DNA of 64,000 bases from JAGRCP01 sp942490705 (GCA_942490705.1 CALNXY010000005.1:1-64000); one strand, 5' to 3'; numbered from the stretch's first letter, positions 9,090-17,692 are shown. The notes: a model not told the origin generated them from the letters alone. Made by a program: numbers and translations.

Positions 9090-9259
9090 TTGTTCTAGAT
9101 ACTCATATCTGGTTTTGGTGGATTAACTTGGAGTTTGATCGCTTTCCTTTGCAATGGAAAGAAAAGATAGAAACTTCTAGACTGACTTCCGAAGATATTA
9201 AAGCTTGTTTAGCATTTGCAGCAGATAGAGAGAAAAAGCTATTTATTTCATCCCTATGA
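9077..9259 (+). pseudogene. Chimeric remnant: VapC N-terminus fused to a DUF433 C-terminus
   Basis: The first half, MSEIIVLDTHIWFWWINLEF, is the start of a PIN/VapC toxin with its first catalytic Asp in LDTH. After about 35 codons the text switches to LTSEDIKACLAFAADREKKL, identical to the end of the DUF433 protein at 9964-10188. The DNA from 9181 onward is nearly identical to 10110 onward. The remaining catalytic acidic residues of the PIN domain are missing, so the product cannot be an active toxin. It arose by recombination or by partial duplication of the neighbouring module. Confidence 0.8.
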
Positions 9260-9311
9260 AACTTTTATTAGATGAAAACTTATCAGAGCGAATTATTATT
9301 AAAATCCTTGA
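9181..9311 (+). repeat. Duplicated segment of the DUF433/DUF5615 module
   Basis: About 131 bases here match 10110-10240 with only a few differences, for example C to T at 9254. The copy spans the end of the antitoxin gene and the start of the toxin gene. It marks the exact join of the chimeric VapC remnant. Confidence 0.85.
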
Positions 9312-9333
9312 AGAAATAGAACAAGCGATATAA
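9256..9333 (+). pseudogene. DUF5615 toxin, N-terminal fragment
   Basis: ATG at 9256 overlaps the chimera's TGA by the usual ATGA. The first 14 residues, MKLLLDENLSERII, equal the start of the intact protein at 10185. The text then diverges to KILEEIEQAI and stops at 9331-9333, about a quarter of the normal length. It belongs to the same recombined segment as 9077-9259. The 196 bases after it hold no recognised gene until the high-light protein. Confidence 0.75.
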
Positions 9334-9529
9334 AACAGTTTGTACGGTTAGCCCTACATGATCAAATGGATTGAGAAAACTGTGAAACCTAGGTATATTC
9401 TTGATTTTGACTATTCCTTAATTAATCATGGTTTGGTATGCACTACTATCTCCATAAGTCAAGGCCTTGCAATACTTCGTTACATCATGTTACATTTCTA
9501 AATGTAGGTAATCAATAAAAAATAAATTT

Positions 9530-9742
9530 ATGACTTCTCGCAGTTATGTAACCGAAGAACAAGGCCGTTTAAATAACTATGCTATTGAACCCAAAATGTA
9601 TGTTGACCAAAAGCAACAGTTTGGATTTAACAAATATGCAGAAAAACTTAATGGCCGTCTCGCTATGATTGGTTTTATTTCCTTATTAGCATTTGAAAGC
9701 TTAACTGGACAAGGTTTAGTTACTTGGCTAACTAATCTCTAA
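9530..9742 (+). CDS. High-light-inducible protein (Hli/Scp)
   Basis: This 70-residue protein has one membrane helix carrying the chlorophyll-binding motif of the Hli/Ohp family, EKLNGRLAMIGFISLLAFE. Glu and Asn-Arg bind chlorophyll and pair two helices in a dimer. These thylakoid proteins bind chlorophyll and carotenoid, protect photosystem II assembly intermediates and are induced by strong light. The N-terminal 35 residues are soluble. The gene stands alone, and its presence shows the host is a cyanobacterium. Confidence 0.9.
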   Translation: MTSRSYVTEEQGRLNNYAIEPKMYVDQKQQFGFNKYAEKLNGRLAMIGFISLLAFESLTGQGLVTWLTNL

Positions 9743-9809
9743 GATAAAGTCTGAAACTAACTGACTAATTTAAAATCCATCGTAACCCATCAAAATTACT
9801 ATTAATGAT

Positions 9810-9893
9810 GGGTTTAACTGTGTTAAACCCCTACGGGACATCAAATTTATGTATTGTAGGGGCATAATATTATTATGCCCATTATTATGCCCA
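9810..9893. repeat. Two-hairpin dispersed repeat, copy 2
   Basis: GGGTTTAAC (9810-9818) pairs with GTTAAACCC (9822-9830), then GGCATAATA (9861-9869) pairs with TATTATGCC (9871-9879), with an extra ATTATTATGCCC tail. The linker CTACGGGACATCAAATTTAT matches copy 1 almost base for base. Confidence 0.75.
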
Positions 9894-9963
9894 TTTTTTT
9901 GTTATTATCTATTAGTCGGCGTTGCAACCGCACTCGCAAAGCGAGACCGCACCATCATAAATC

Positions 9964-10188
9964 ATGAATTATCAAGACATTATCACCATTGAACCTGGAA
10001 AACGTAGCGGTAAACCTTGTATTAGAGGAATGCGTATTACTGTGTACGATATTTTAGAATATTTAGCAAGTGGAATGACAGAAACAGAAATTTTAGAAGA
10101 TTTTTCAGAACTGACTTCCGAAGATATTAAAGCTTGTTTAGCATTTGCAGCAGATAGAGAGAAAAAGCTATTTATTTCATCCTTATGA
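9964..10188 (+). CDS. DUF433 antitoxin
   Basis: This 74-residue protein is of the DUF433 (VapB-like) type. The N-terminus reads IITIEPGKRSGKPCIRGMRI, the family's hallmark, followed by a helix-turn-helix-like segment TVYDILEYLASGMTETEILEDF. It overlaps the DUF5615 gene by four bases (ATGA). Such pairs are common in cyanobacteria and are treated as type II toxin-antitoxin modules. The last 26 codons are duplicated in the chimeric remnant at 9184-9259. Confidence 0.85.
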   Translation: MNYQDIITIEPGKRSGKPCIRGMRITVYDILEYLASGMTETEILEDFSELTSEDIKACLAFAADREKKLFISSL

Positions 10189-10517
10189 AACTTTTATTAG
10201 ATGAAAATTTATCAGAGCGAATTATTACAAAAATTCTTGATTTATATCCCAACTCTAATCATGTTAAAACATTAGGTCTTCTTAATACTGATGATGCTAT
10301 TATTTGGGAATATGCTAAGGTCAATGATTTTGTTATTGTTTCCAAAGACTCAGACTTTCATCAACGTAGCTTACTTTATGGTCATCCACCGAAATTTATT
10401 TATCTTCGTATTGGTAATAGTCCTACATCAAAAATTGTACAAATTTTGAGAGATAATGTTTCCATAATTGACCAATTTGAAAATAGTCAAACAGAAAGCA
10501 TTTTGATTTTAGGTTAA
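10185..10517 (+). CDS. DUF5615 PIN-like toxin
   Basis: This 110-residue protein begins MKLLLDENLSERI and contains DDAIIWEYAKVNDFVIVSKD and SDFHQ, the DUF5615 (Mut7-C-like PIN) pattern. Acidic residues Asp6-Glu7, Asp44 and Asp63 would form the nuclease site. The RIGN motif near residue 87 is also typical. It is translationally coupled to the DUF433 gene. A toxin role is inferred from this pairing. Confidence 0.85.
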   Translation: MKLLLDENLSERIITKILDLYPNSNHVKTLGLLNTDDAIIWEYAKVNDFVIVSKDSDFHQRSLLYGHPPKFIYLRIGNSPTSKIVQILRDNVSIIDQFENSQTESILILG

Positions 10518-10556
10518 TTGTTTTAAAAAAAGTTCATTGTCAAAATTATCTCTTGT

Positions 10557-10580
10557 GGGGCCATAATAATATTATGCCCC
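10557..10580. repeat. Partial dispersed palindrome GGGGC-ATAATAATATTAT-GCCCC
   Basis: This is the second hairpin of the 8771/9810 repeat standing alone, with one extra C in the left arm. It sits 28 bases upstream of the Uma2 gene. Confidence 0.65.
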
Positions 10581-10608
10581 TAAAGATCCTTTTGATAGAA
10601 TTATCATT

Positions 10609-11208
10609 ATGAAAAAAACTACAGTCATGACATCTTCCGTTAAACAAAATTATTACACACCCCAAGAATATTTAAGCCGAGAAGAAACCTCATTAGTTAA
10701 ACATGAATATATTAATGGAGAAATCATTGAAATGACAGGAGGTACACCTAATCATAATGAAATTTCCCTTAATTTTGCTACTACTTTAAAATTAAAACTT
10801 CGCGGACAAAATGCTAAAATTTATATGACAGATTTACGGTTATGGATTCCTGCTTATCAAGTTTATACTTACCCTGATATAATGGTCATAACAGGTCAAC
10901 CTATTTTAGTAGAAAATCGACAAGATACCATTACTAATCCTACTTTAATTATCGAAGTTTTATCCAAAAGCACCAAAAATTATGATCAAGGAGATAAATT
11001 TGATGCTTATTGTTCTTTAGCAACCTTTCAAGAATATATTTTAGTTGATCAATATAAATATCAAGTTAAACATTACACTAAACAAGATAAGCAACAGTGG
11101 TTAATAACCACTTATAATTCTCAAGATGATACTCTTAGCTTGATTTCATTTAATTGTGAAGTAAAACTTAGTGAAATTTATGAGGAAATAACTTTTGATG
11201 TTGTTTAA
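10609..11208 (+). CDS. Uma2 family endonuclease-like protein
   Basis: This 199-residue Uma2/DUF820 protein is intact. It has YTPQEYLSREE, HEYINGEIIEMTGGTPNH, YPDIMVITG, TLIIEVLSKSTKNYDQGDKF and FQEYILVDQ. The Asp in YPD and the Glu-Val in IIEVLS are the positions expected for a PD-(D/E)XK core. Uma2 proteins are plentiful in cyanobacteria, and their biological role is unsettled. A second ATG at 10627 is possible. The gene lies at the edge of the toxin-antitoxin cluster. Confidence 0.85.
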   Translation: MKKTTVMTSSVKQNYYTPQEYLSREETSLVKHEYINGEIIEMTGGTPNHNEISLNFATTLKLKLRGQNAKIYMTDLRLWIPAYQVYTYPDIMVITGQPILVENRQDTITNPTLIIEVLSKSTKNYDQGDKFDAYCSLATFQEYILVDQYKYQVKHYTKQDKQQWLITTYNSQDDTLSLISFNCEVKLSEIYEEITFDVV

Positions 11209-11217
11209 GGGGATTAT

Positions 11218-11679
11218 CTAATTAGGAAGCCAATTTTTGTCCAGTAGTTGTTCTAATAAATAACAACATTTTTCAGAAAAAATAGACTTATTTAATCCTG
11301 TTTTCTCGGTAACAATAAAAACAGCATCTTGATAAATATTCTCTAACTCTTCAGAAAGATAGTTTTTTAGATTAGTTGTCAAATATTTATTAATTTGTAC
11401 TTTAAAAGTTGCTATTTCTCCTCGCCAATGTCGATAATTATATTCGTATTCTTCTGTCCAATACTCTAATAATAAAAGATGTATTATAATTTGTCGTAAA
11501 AAACTTTCTACTCTATTTTTATCTCGTTTCCCCAAACTTTCCAATTCCTCAATTAAATTTTCTAAGTCTAACTCATCTAAACAATTTTCCTTTAATAATC
11601 TTACTGTTTCTTCTAACCATAGATTCTCATCCCTTTCATACAGTTGTTTTAACTGTATTTTGGTGGTTACATTAATCAT
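11218..11679 (-). CDS. DUF29 family protein
   Basis: The 153-residue protein matches DUF29, small helical proteins common in cyanobacteria. It contains YERDENLWLEETVRLLKENC, DLENLIEELESLGKRDKNRV and a LLLLEYW segment, all family signatures. It lies tail to tail with the Uma2 gene, nine bases apart. Function is unknown; membership is clear from the LWLEET...LIEELESLG pattern. Confidence 0.85.
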   Translation of the reverse strand: MINVTTKIQLKQLYERDENLWLEETVRLLKENCLDELDLENLIEELESLGKRDKNRVESFLRQIIIHLLLLEYWTEEYEYNYRHWRGEIATFKVQINKYLTTNLKNYLSEELENIYQDAVFIVTEKTGLNKSIFSEKCCYLLEQLLDKNWLPN

Positions 11680-11725
11680 AATTTTTGTCTTTGGTGTGTA
11701 TTGCTACTTTTTTTATAAATGAAAG

Positions 11726-12520
11726 CTAGTCAATGGCTCGTTTAAGACTCTGACAAAATTCTGCCACTGCTTTTAAGCCCTCTTCAGGGGTTCCTTGAGC
11801 TAAGCGTTTGACACAGGCACTACCCACAATGACCGCATCAGCCCCCCATTTTTTGACCTGTAAGGCGTGTTCTGGCTCAGAAATGCCAAATCCAACCCCA
11901 ATAGGCTTATTCGTGGCACTGCGAAGACTTTTGAGTAATTCTTCAACTCTGGTGGCCACTTGTGTCCGCATTCCGGTGACTCCTGTGACACTAACCAAGT
12001 ATATAAACCCTTGAGACTGAGTTGCGATCGCCTCAATACGTTCTAAGGGACTGGTAGGAGCAACTAATAGGGTAACTTCTATCCCCATCTCAGCAGCAGG
12101 TTTAAGGAGAGTTTCCGCTTCTTCTAGGGGTAAGTCTGGCACCACTAACCCTTGCACTCCAGCAGCCTTAATTTGTTGCAAAAAGGCCTCAACCCCACGA
12201 TAAAAAATAGGGTTATAGTAGGTAAACAGAATAATCGGGGCTTTAATTTCTGGTTGCACCTCTTTAACAAGGGTTAAGACATCTTCTAACTTAACCCCCC
12301 GACGTAACGCGCGAGTTGCAGCAGCTTGAATCACTGGGCCATCAGCCAAGGGATCAGAATAAGGAACTCCTAATTCAATCATATCGGCCCCTGAAGCATC
12401 GAGAAGACGCAGAGCTTTAGCTGTTGTTTCTAGATCGGGATCACCTGCGGTAATAAAAGGTATCAGGGCGCACTTTTGGCGATCGCGTAGGGATTGAAAA
12501 CAGTCAGAAACCGATGTCAT
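11726..12520 (-). CDS. trpA: Tryptophan synthase alpha chain
   Basis: The 264-residue protein is full length for TrpA, which cleaves indole-3-glycerol phosphate to indole and glyceraldehyde 3-phosphate in the TrpA2B2 complex. The catalytic Glu lies in DMIELGVPYSDPLADGP, which also holds the catalytic Asp. The phosphate-binding loop appears as GVGFGISEPEH, and VSVTGVTGMRT marks the mobile loop. The start ATG at 12520 precedes SVSDCFQSLRDR. The gene stands apart from other trp genes, as usual in cyanobacteria. Confidence 0.95.
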   Translation of the reverse strand: MTSVSDCFQSLRDRQKCALIPFITAGDPDLETTAKALRLLDASGADMIELGVPYSDPLADGPVIQAAATRALRRGVKLEDVLTLVKEVQPEIKAPIILFTYYNPIFYRGVEAFLQQIKAAGVQGLVVPDLPLEEAETLLKPAAEMGIEVTLLVAPTSPLERIEAIATQSQGFIYLVSVTGVTGMRTQVATRVEELLKSLRSATNKPIGVGFGISEPEHALQVKKWGADAVIVGSACVKRLAQGTPEEGLKAVAEFCQSLKRAID

Positions 12521-12599
12521 TACTCTTTATTCAAACTAAATTACCATTTCTCAATTTAACCTGAGTTTGTCACTATTTCCTGATCCTTAAGATTTATCT

Positions 12600-14258
12600 C
12601 TATTCTTTTGCCAAAGGTTCAAAAACCGGACAATAACCTTCCGGTGTTACCTTAAACCCGTAAAGAGGTGATTGAGAATGCCAACAACGTTGACCCCGAT
12701 AATGACAACAAGTTAAACAACAATCTATATCATTAATAACTTTATCAGAATTACTTTGACTGACAAGTTCCCGTTGCGGAATACCACGCAAAACCAATTC
12801 ATCCCCTTGCCAACGAGCTTCTATTAACCCCGTATCAGCAAAATAACGCCAATGGGGATCTTCAACAATAGTATGGGAAAAAGTAATAGTAATGTTAGTG
12901 TCTAAATCATTTAATTCCCCCTCATAAGTGCCAGGAGAAGGGGCCGCAGGTTGAATAAACTGATCTCCGATCGGCAGTTCAACTAATTTACCCACAGAGG
13001 GGAGATGAAGTTGATAACGATTTTGTAATTCTTCTAAGCTGGTTAAATCTGTTAAATTAAGGGGAGAACCATGAACAAAAAGAATATGTTGTGGGCGTAA
13101 ATTATGAATTAATTGGGTTGTATTGCGTCCATCACTATGCTCTGCTAAAAGATAAGACTCAATATGAACCCGAAGACGTTCCCTTAAAGCAATAATTTCT
13201 GGTGAATCTAAAGTTTGTCCCTCATTAGGGGTATCAGGTAACAACATTACCCATAAACCTGACATTAAATAACCTTCATCATAAAGAGTGATTACATCAT
13301 CCGTTAAGACAATACAAGGAGTTTCCCCAATTTTTCCCCTTTGTTGAGGCATTAAGCGACGTAAACGAGGACAGACACGCTCATCCCAAAATAGAGGTTG
13401 ATGTTTAGCAAAATTCTGCACTGATAGGGGAAATTCTGATAATAAATCTAAATAGCGATCGCAAGCATTCGCCACATAACCATCTACCCAAATATCTAAA
13501 TCTCGTCCTGTAAACTGATGATGGGAGCGTAATAATTTCAAAATTTCTTGCCCTAACCCCAAGGTTGGCACTGGTAATAGGACACTGTAACCGTGGTTTA
13601 AGGACTCATAAATACGCTGCATCAAGTGTTTTTCTTGCTGACGACGGTGAGGATGACGGGTCGTCCCATAAGTCCCCTCAATGATTAAAATATCAGGGGA
13701 TAAACCCCTTAATGAGTCAATGGATAACCCTTCTACCAATTGCAGATTGGATAGGGAAAAATCTCCGGTGTATAATAACTTATAAGTACGCTGCGGGGTA
13801 TAGTAACTTATAAGAATAGAAGCAGCCCCAGGTAAATGTCCTGCTCGAAATAATTGCACAGTCAGATTTTCCAACAAATCTTTGGGCTTTTCCCAAGACA
13901 ACCCTTGACAAAATGTAGTTGTCTTGGAAGCACTTTTTTCTGGCCAGTTTAGGGGTAAAAGTTGTTGTGTTACCTGACTCCCATAAATGGGCAATGTGGG
14001 GAATGCTTCATGAAGTGCCATTAAACCCCTGGCATGATCACCATGGGCATGACTACACAATACTACGTCTACAGGAGTTTGAGTTTGGCTAACTAAGGGG
14101 GTGACATCCCTTAAACCACAATCTAGCAAGATACGATAAGGGCCTAATTGTACCTGTAGACAGACCCCTTCGTGATCATGACCAACTCCATAGGGCAAAC
14201 AGGATATACGGGTTGGACGATGCTCAGTAGTAGGAAAATGTTGACTCTTGACACTCAT
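12600..14258 (-). CDS. MBL-fold beta-CASP-like hydrolase
   Basis: This 552-residue protein has a metallo-beta-lactamase core: the metal motif CSHAHGDHARG near residue 70, LLDCGLRD before it, YTGDFSLSN, then a beta-CASP-like insertion from about residue 200 (IIEGTYGTTRHPHRRQ) and the late motif HILFVHGSP. Such enzymes act on RNA or DNA ends. The C-terminal 50 residues add a Cys-rich segment (DCCLTCCHYRGQRCW ... YCPVF) that could bind metal. It follows the cyanobacterial version of the family; the substrate is not known. The next gene upstream is a transposase remnant. Confidence 0.75.
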   Translation of the reverse strand: MSVKSQHFPTTEHRPTRISCLPYGVGHDHEGVCLQVQLGPYRILLDCGLRDVTPLVSQTQTPVDVVLCSHAHGDHARGLMALHEAFPTLPIYGSQVTQQLLPLNWPEKSASKTTTFCQGLSWEKPKDLLENLTVQLFRAGHLPGAASILISYYTPQRTYKLLYTGDFSLSNLQLVEGLSIDSLRGLSPDILIIEGTYGTTRHPHRRQQEKHLMQRIYESLNHGYSVLLPVPTLGLGQEILKLLRSHHQFTGRDLDIWVDGYVANACDRYLDLLSEFPLSVQNFAKHQPLFWDERVCPRLRRLMPQQRGKIGETPCIVLTDDVITLYDEGYLMSGLWVMLLPDTPNEGQTLDSPEIIALRERLRVHIESYLLAEHSDGRNTTQLIHNLRPQHILFVHGSPLNLTDLTSLEELQNRYQLHLPSVGKLVELPIGDQFIQPAAPSPGTYEGELNDLDTNITITFSHTIVEDPHWRYFADTGLIEARWQGDELVLRGIPQRELVSQSNSDKVINDIDCCLTCCHYRGQRCWHSQSPLYGFKVTPEGYCPVFEPLAKE

Positions 14259-14270
14259 CCCGTTAAGCTC

Positions 14271-15005
14271 CTATCGTCGCTCTCCACGGGAGATTCTTAA
14301 ATTCACATTTAAGAGTTCCTGCTTTACAGATTCTTGACTAGGCGTTAACGCCCCCGTCAGACCATCTCCACAGGCATTTTCAGCAAGGAAGCTCGGCGAA
14401 CTTGGTTCGCCATGAGCAGGTCTTGCTGTAGACACCCTATGCCCTAGCGCACTTCGACAATGCTCAGTGTGAACATCTCCTTCTACACCTTTGAGGTCTG
14501 CTTTCCAACTGGAATGAGATTCCAGTTGGGTCAGACCTCGATTTCTGATGACTTGTGCTGCGGCCACATCTCTGTGGGTTTGATACCCACATTCAGGACA
14601 ATTATGTTCTCTAACATCAAGGGTTTTCTTGCCAGTATGAAATCCACAATTGGGACAGATTTGAGATGTAAAATTCTTGTCAACTTCAGCGACAAAAACA
14701 TCCCGTTTCCAGGCTACCCATTTAAGGACTGATGTGAGAATTTCATTAGTCTTCTTGGCTTTTGTTAGTGCTAAGGCTTGCTTATGATAATTAGGGTCAG
14801 GGACATCAGGTGGAATAATATATTCCTGTTCTAGAGAACAAGCATTATTCTGTGATTTTCTGGAGTTCAACCAGTCTTTACGCTCTCTCAGGGCATAATT
14901 CCAAACTGAACGGCAAACATTGAAGGTGTGTTCAATTACCTCAATTTGCTGTCTATCTGGTATTAGCTTGTACTCATACGTTAGAGTGAGCATTAGTTCG
15001 ACCAC
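14271..15005 (-). pseudogene. TnpB (IS200/IS605 OrfB), internally deleted
   Basis: The N-terminal 100 residues (MLTLTYEYKLIPDRQQIEVI, CRSVWNYALRERKDW) are the helix-turn-helix start of a TnpB-type protein. The text then jumps to VDKNFTSQICPNCG and CPECGYQTHRDVAAAQV, the zinc finger and last RuvC Asp. The middle, with the first two RuvC acidic residues, is missing. At 244 residues it is well short of the roughly 400 normal, so it cannot cut DNA. The 3' part (14271-14460) is GC-richer and hairpin-rich, as expected for the element's right end and guide-RNA scaffold. A CTCCCGTGGAGAG hairpin lies at 14279-14291. Confidence 0.8.
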
Positions 15006-15074
15006 TGTTAATACTTCCCCCCCATTTTAGCTTAATCTACACAAACCCTCAAAGTGTGTAATTTGTCTCCCGTT

Positions 15075-15116
15075 GGTCGGTCGCCATTCATGAGTGGTCG
15101 GTCGCCATTCATGAGT
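15075..15116 (+). repeat. Two tandem 21-base units
   Basis: The unit GGTCGGTCGCCATTCATGAGT occurs at 15075-15095 and again at 15096-15116 without a gap. It sits between the transposase remnant and a small membrane protein gene. Two copies suggest slippage or a small duplication. Confidence 0.8.
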
Positions 15117-15159
15117 AGTATCCAGGATAACAAAACTCTACTAAACAAAACATCTATGA

Positions 15160-15282
15160 TTAATGGGCTGAGCCATTACCATCATAATTATCAGAGTCAT
15201 AAAATCCGTTCTTTGTGCCAAAAAACAGACAGGATACAGTAAAGAGAACGGTTAAGATCACCAGAATTAATTTAACATCCAT
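15160..15282 (-). CDS. Small membrane protein, 40 residues
   Basis: Reading back from ATG at 15282 gives MDVKLILVILTVLFTVSCLF followed by FGTKNGFYDSDNYDGNGSAH and stop at 15160-15162. It is one hydrophobic helix with a polar Asp/Gly/Asn-rich tail. A GAGGA ribosome site precedes the start. The sequence looks like a conserved cyanobacterial small protein, but I cannot name it. It lies just upstream of the antiporter gene on the opposite side of a 90-base gap. Confidence 0.65.
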   Translation of the reverse strand: MDVKLILVILTVLFTVSCLFFGTKNGFYDSDNYDGNGSAH

Positions 15283-15371
15283 AATCAAATTTTTCCTCAC
15301 TTAAAATATTTTAATGGCCATTCTACAATATGCTTCTGGAGTTAACAGTGTGAGGATTTCCACTAAAACAT

Positions 15372-17342
15372 TTAATTTTTAATCGTTTCTGTCACGGAAT
15401 CTGATATTGAATCATCAACGGGTTCAGCAAGAGGGACTTCTTCTACTTCGGATAAAGGTTCAGCAGTCAATTCTTTGGACACCTTACTTCCCCCGGAGAG
15501 ACGTTTGAGTAGTTTTGGACGAGGATCATGTAGAAGATAGGTAATTTCATCTTCCACTTGCCAATCTTGCGTTGCTTGGACCACTTGTAAACTTCCTTTG
15601 CGTTTAATAATAAGGGGTAAAACCTCTCCTGCTCGAATTAAAGCTTGAAAATGGGCTTGTTTAAAGGATAATCCTGGTTCTTGAAAATGGGTAATCCCTA
15701 ACTTAAATTGCCCTTCTGTTAAATATTGATTCCAAGTTTTAATCAACTGTTGATCAACAAATGCCGGACTTACCTTGGTTTTGCTGGTTTTATTGGTGGT
15801 GCTATCCTGGGGAGAATTACTGGGGAAGATAGCAAATACTCTGGGAGGTTTGAATTCTTCTAATGCACGCTCTGCTAATACTAAATTAACTTGACCATTG
15901 CTCGTCAAAGCCATAAAAGTTCCCATGGACTCAATGCCGGCCTCTTCTAAGACATCGGGGTCTAATGCGCTACTTTGAAACACCGATAAGCCTTCTAATT
16001 CAGCCTGATGACAAGCTTCAGGATCTGTATCAATTAAAACTACAGATTCCCCGCGCTGCTCAAATAATCGTCCCATGAGTCGTCCCAGGGCATTACAACC
16101 AACAATAACCGCTCCTGTAGCCTCAACTGCCGTAATTTTTAGTCCCTTAGCCACCCAACGGGCAGATAATCCTTGAATAAACACCGTCATCATGATGGTG
16201 AGGAATACCAAGGCTTTAATAGAATCACCCCCATTAATCCCTTTTTGCGTTAGTAAAATAGCAAATAAAGAGGCCACAGAAGCCGAAACAATTCCCCTTG
16301 GAGCAATCCACCCTAAAAAGACTTTTTGTCGCCAATTGAGATCACTATTAATGGTGCAGAAGGCAATACTAATCGGTCTTACCACCCACATTAGGGTCAA
16401 CACAGCCCAAATACTGCCCCATCCTAGGGCAAAAATACTATCAATGGAGAGATCCGCGGCCAAGAGAACAAATAGCACCGAGACACACAAAACAGTTAAC
16501 TGTCCCTTAAAGCGTCTTAGGAGTCGTTCATCAGGAATAGATGAAGCCCTGAGAACAATACCCGCCACCACTGTGGCCATTAACCCTGATTCACTGAGGC
16601 TGAGTTGGGCTAAGCCAAATAATCCCCAAACCCCGGCCAGAACCACTAAATTTCTCAATTCTTCGGAAAGAAAACTGGTATTTTTGAGGATAAAGCCCAG
16701 TAAAGCTCCACTAATGCCCCCAATAATGGCACCAATGCTCAATCGTAGTAACAAGCCGCTAAAAATTTCTAGAGGACTAGCATTACTGTTGAGGATGGTA
16801 TCAAGAACCACTACAGCTAAAATTGCCCCCACTGGATCAATGAGAACCCCTTCACTTTCAAGAAGGGTTGCCACCTTACGATCTACCGCCACTTGTTTGA
16901 GGAGAGGCCCGATCACCGTCGGTCCTGTGACCACTACCAAGGCAGCATAGAGAAAAGCAATGGACCAGGGAAATTCTGCTAACCAATGGGCAGCCATACC
17001 ACCACCCACAAGGGTGATGAGGGTACCAAAGGTGACTAAATTACGAAGACTGCCTGAGACTCGTCCTAAATCTCGTAATTCTAAATTTAAACCCCCTTCA
17101 AAGAGAATAATGGCTACAGATAAGGCTACCAAAACTTCTAAACCCACTCCGAGTTCATGGGGATGAAGAAAATTAAGACCATCTGTGCCCAATAAAATAC
17201 CAAACAGGAGCAAAAAAACAATACTAGGGACTTTTAGAAATTCCGCAATGACTTGGGCGCTGATACCGGCAAGAACAGCCATCACAATTTGCAGGGTGAG
17301 TTCAAAGGATACTTCCATAGGCTTATTACTGATGGCAGACAA
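15372..17342 (-). CDS. CPA1/CPA2-type cation:proton antiporter with TrkA-N domain
   Basis: This 656-residue membrane protein has about 12 helices in residues 1-400, with NhaP/KefB-type motifs (LFEGGLNLELRDL, GPTVIGPLLK, SEGVLIDPVGAILAVVVLD, APRGIVSASVASLFA). A Rossmann-like TrkA-N/RCK domain follows (VIVGCNALGRLMGRLFEQRG, VVLIDTDPEACHQAE), then a TrkA-C-like end. It would exchange Na+ or K+ for protons, with the RCK part sensing nucleotide. The Asp in IDPVGA is the expected ion-binding residue. The C-terminal 40 residues are acidic. Ion specificity cannot be read from sequence. Confidence 0.9.
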   Translation of the reverse strand: MSAISNKPMEVSFELTLQIVMAVLAGISAQVIAEFLKVPSIVFLLLFGILLGTDGLNFLHPHELGVGLEVLVALSVAIILFEGGLNLELRDLGRVSGSLRNLVTFGTLITLVGGGMAAHWLAEFPWSIAFLYAALVVVTGPTVIGPLLKQVAVDRKVATLLESEGVLIDPVGAILAVVVLDTILNSNASPLEIFSGLLLRLSIGAIIGGISGALLGFILKNTSFLSEELRNLVVLAGVWGLFGLAQLSLSESGLMATVVAGIVLRASSIPDERLLRRFKGQLTVLCVSVLFVLLAADLSIDSIFALGWGSIWAVLTLMWVVRPISIAFCTINSDLNWRQKVFLGWIAPRGIVSASVASLFAILLTQKGINGGDSIKALVFLTIMMTVFIQGLSARWVAKGLKITAVEATGAVIVGCNALGRLMGRLFEQRGESVVLIDTDPEACHQAELEGLSVFQSSALDPDVLEEAGIESMGTFMALTSNGQVNLVLAERALEEFKPPRVFAIFPSNSPQDSTTNKTSKTKVSPAFVDQQLIKTWNQYLTEGQFKLGITHFQEPGLSFKQAHFQALIRAGEVLPLIIKRKGSLQVVQATQDWQVEDEITYLLHDPRPKLLKRLSGGSKVSKELTAEPLSEVEEVPLAEPVDDSISDSVTETIKN

Positions 17343-17383
17343 CTTCTACAGGATGTGCTGGCAAATAACCTCCACAATTAGTT

Positions 17384-17412
17384 TGACACTCCCGCCGATA
17401 AATCGGAGGTCT
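17384..17412. repeat. Hairpin resembling an IS200/IS605 element end
   Basis: The text TTTGACACTCCCGCCGATAA followed by ATCGGAGG folds as CCGAT with ATCGG (17395-17399 with 17402-17406) and begins with the GACACTC typical of IS200/IS605 right ends. No transposase is adjacent. The rest of the 350-base gap 17343-17692 shows nothing I recognise. Confidence 0.45.
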
Positions 17413-17692
17413 TCTCGCGGAAGAAAGATAAAATCACTGGAGCAATTTCCATGAAAAGTTAAAAAATAGGGGTTGACTCTAGGGTGATTTATTTTGCTAT
17501 TTTAACATTTAGATTCTAGTGCGATTGATTGTGTCTCTCCTATTCAGTTAGTTAACTTCCTAATCTGCATTTTTCCCTTGAGTAGATTAAGATTTTTATG
17601 GAGTGAGCATAGGTTGTCAGTCTCTGGAACTTCCTCCAAGACGCGCTTTTAAGGCAAATTCTTTTTGATCTATTTGTAAAATTTTTTGACCT

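Noticed and set aside
15192..17342. Long open frames on the plus strand inside the antiporter gene (for example 16192-16950)
   Set aside because: They are antisense to a clear 656-residue membrane protein, are Arg/Thr/Pro-rich and show no domain or ribosome site.
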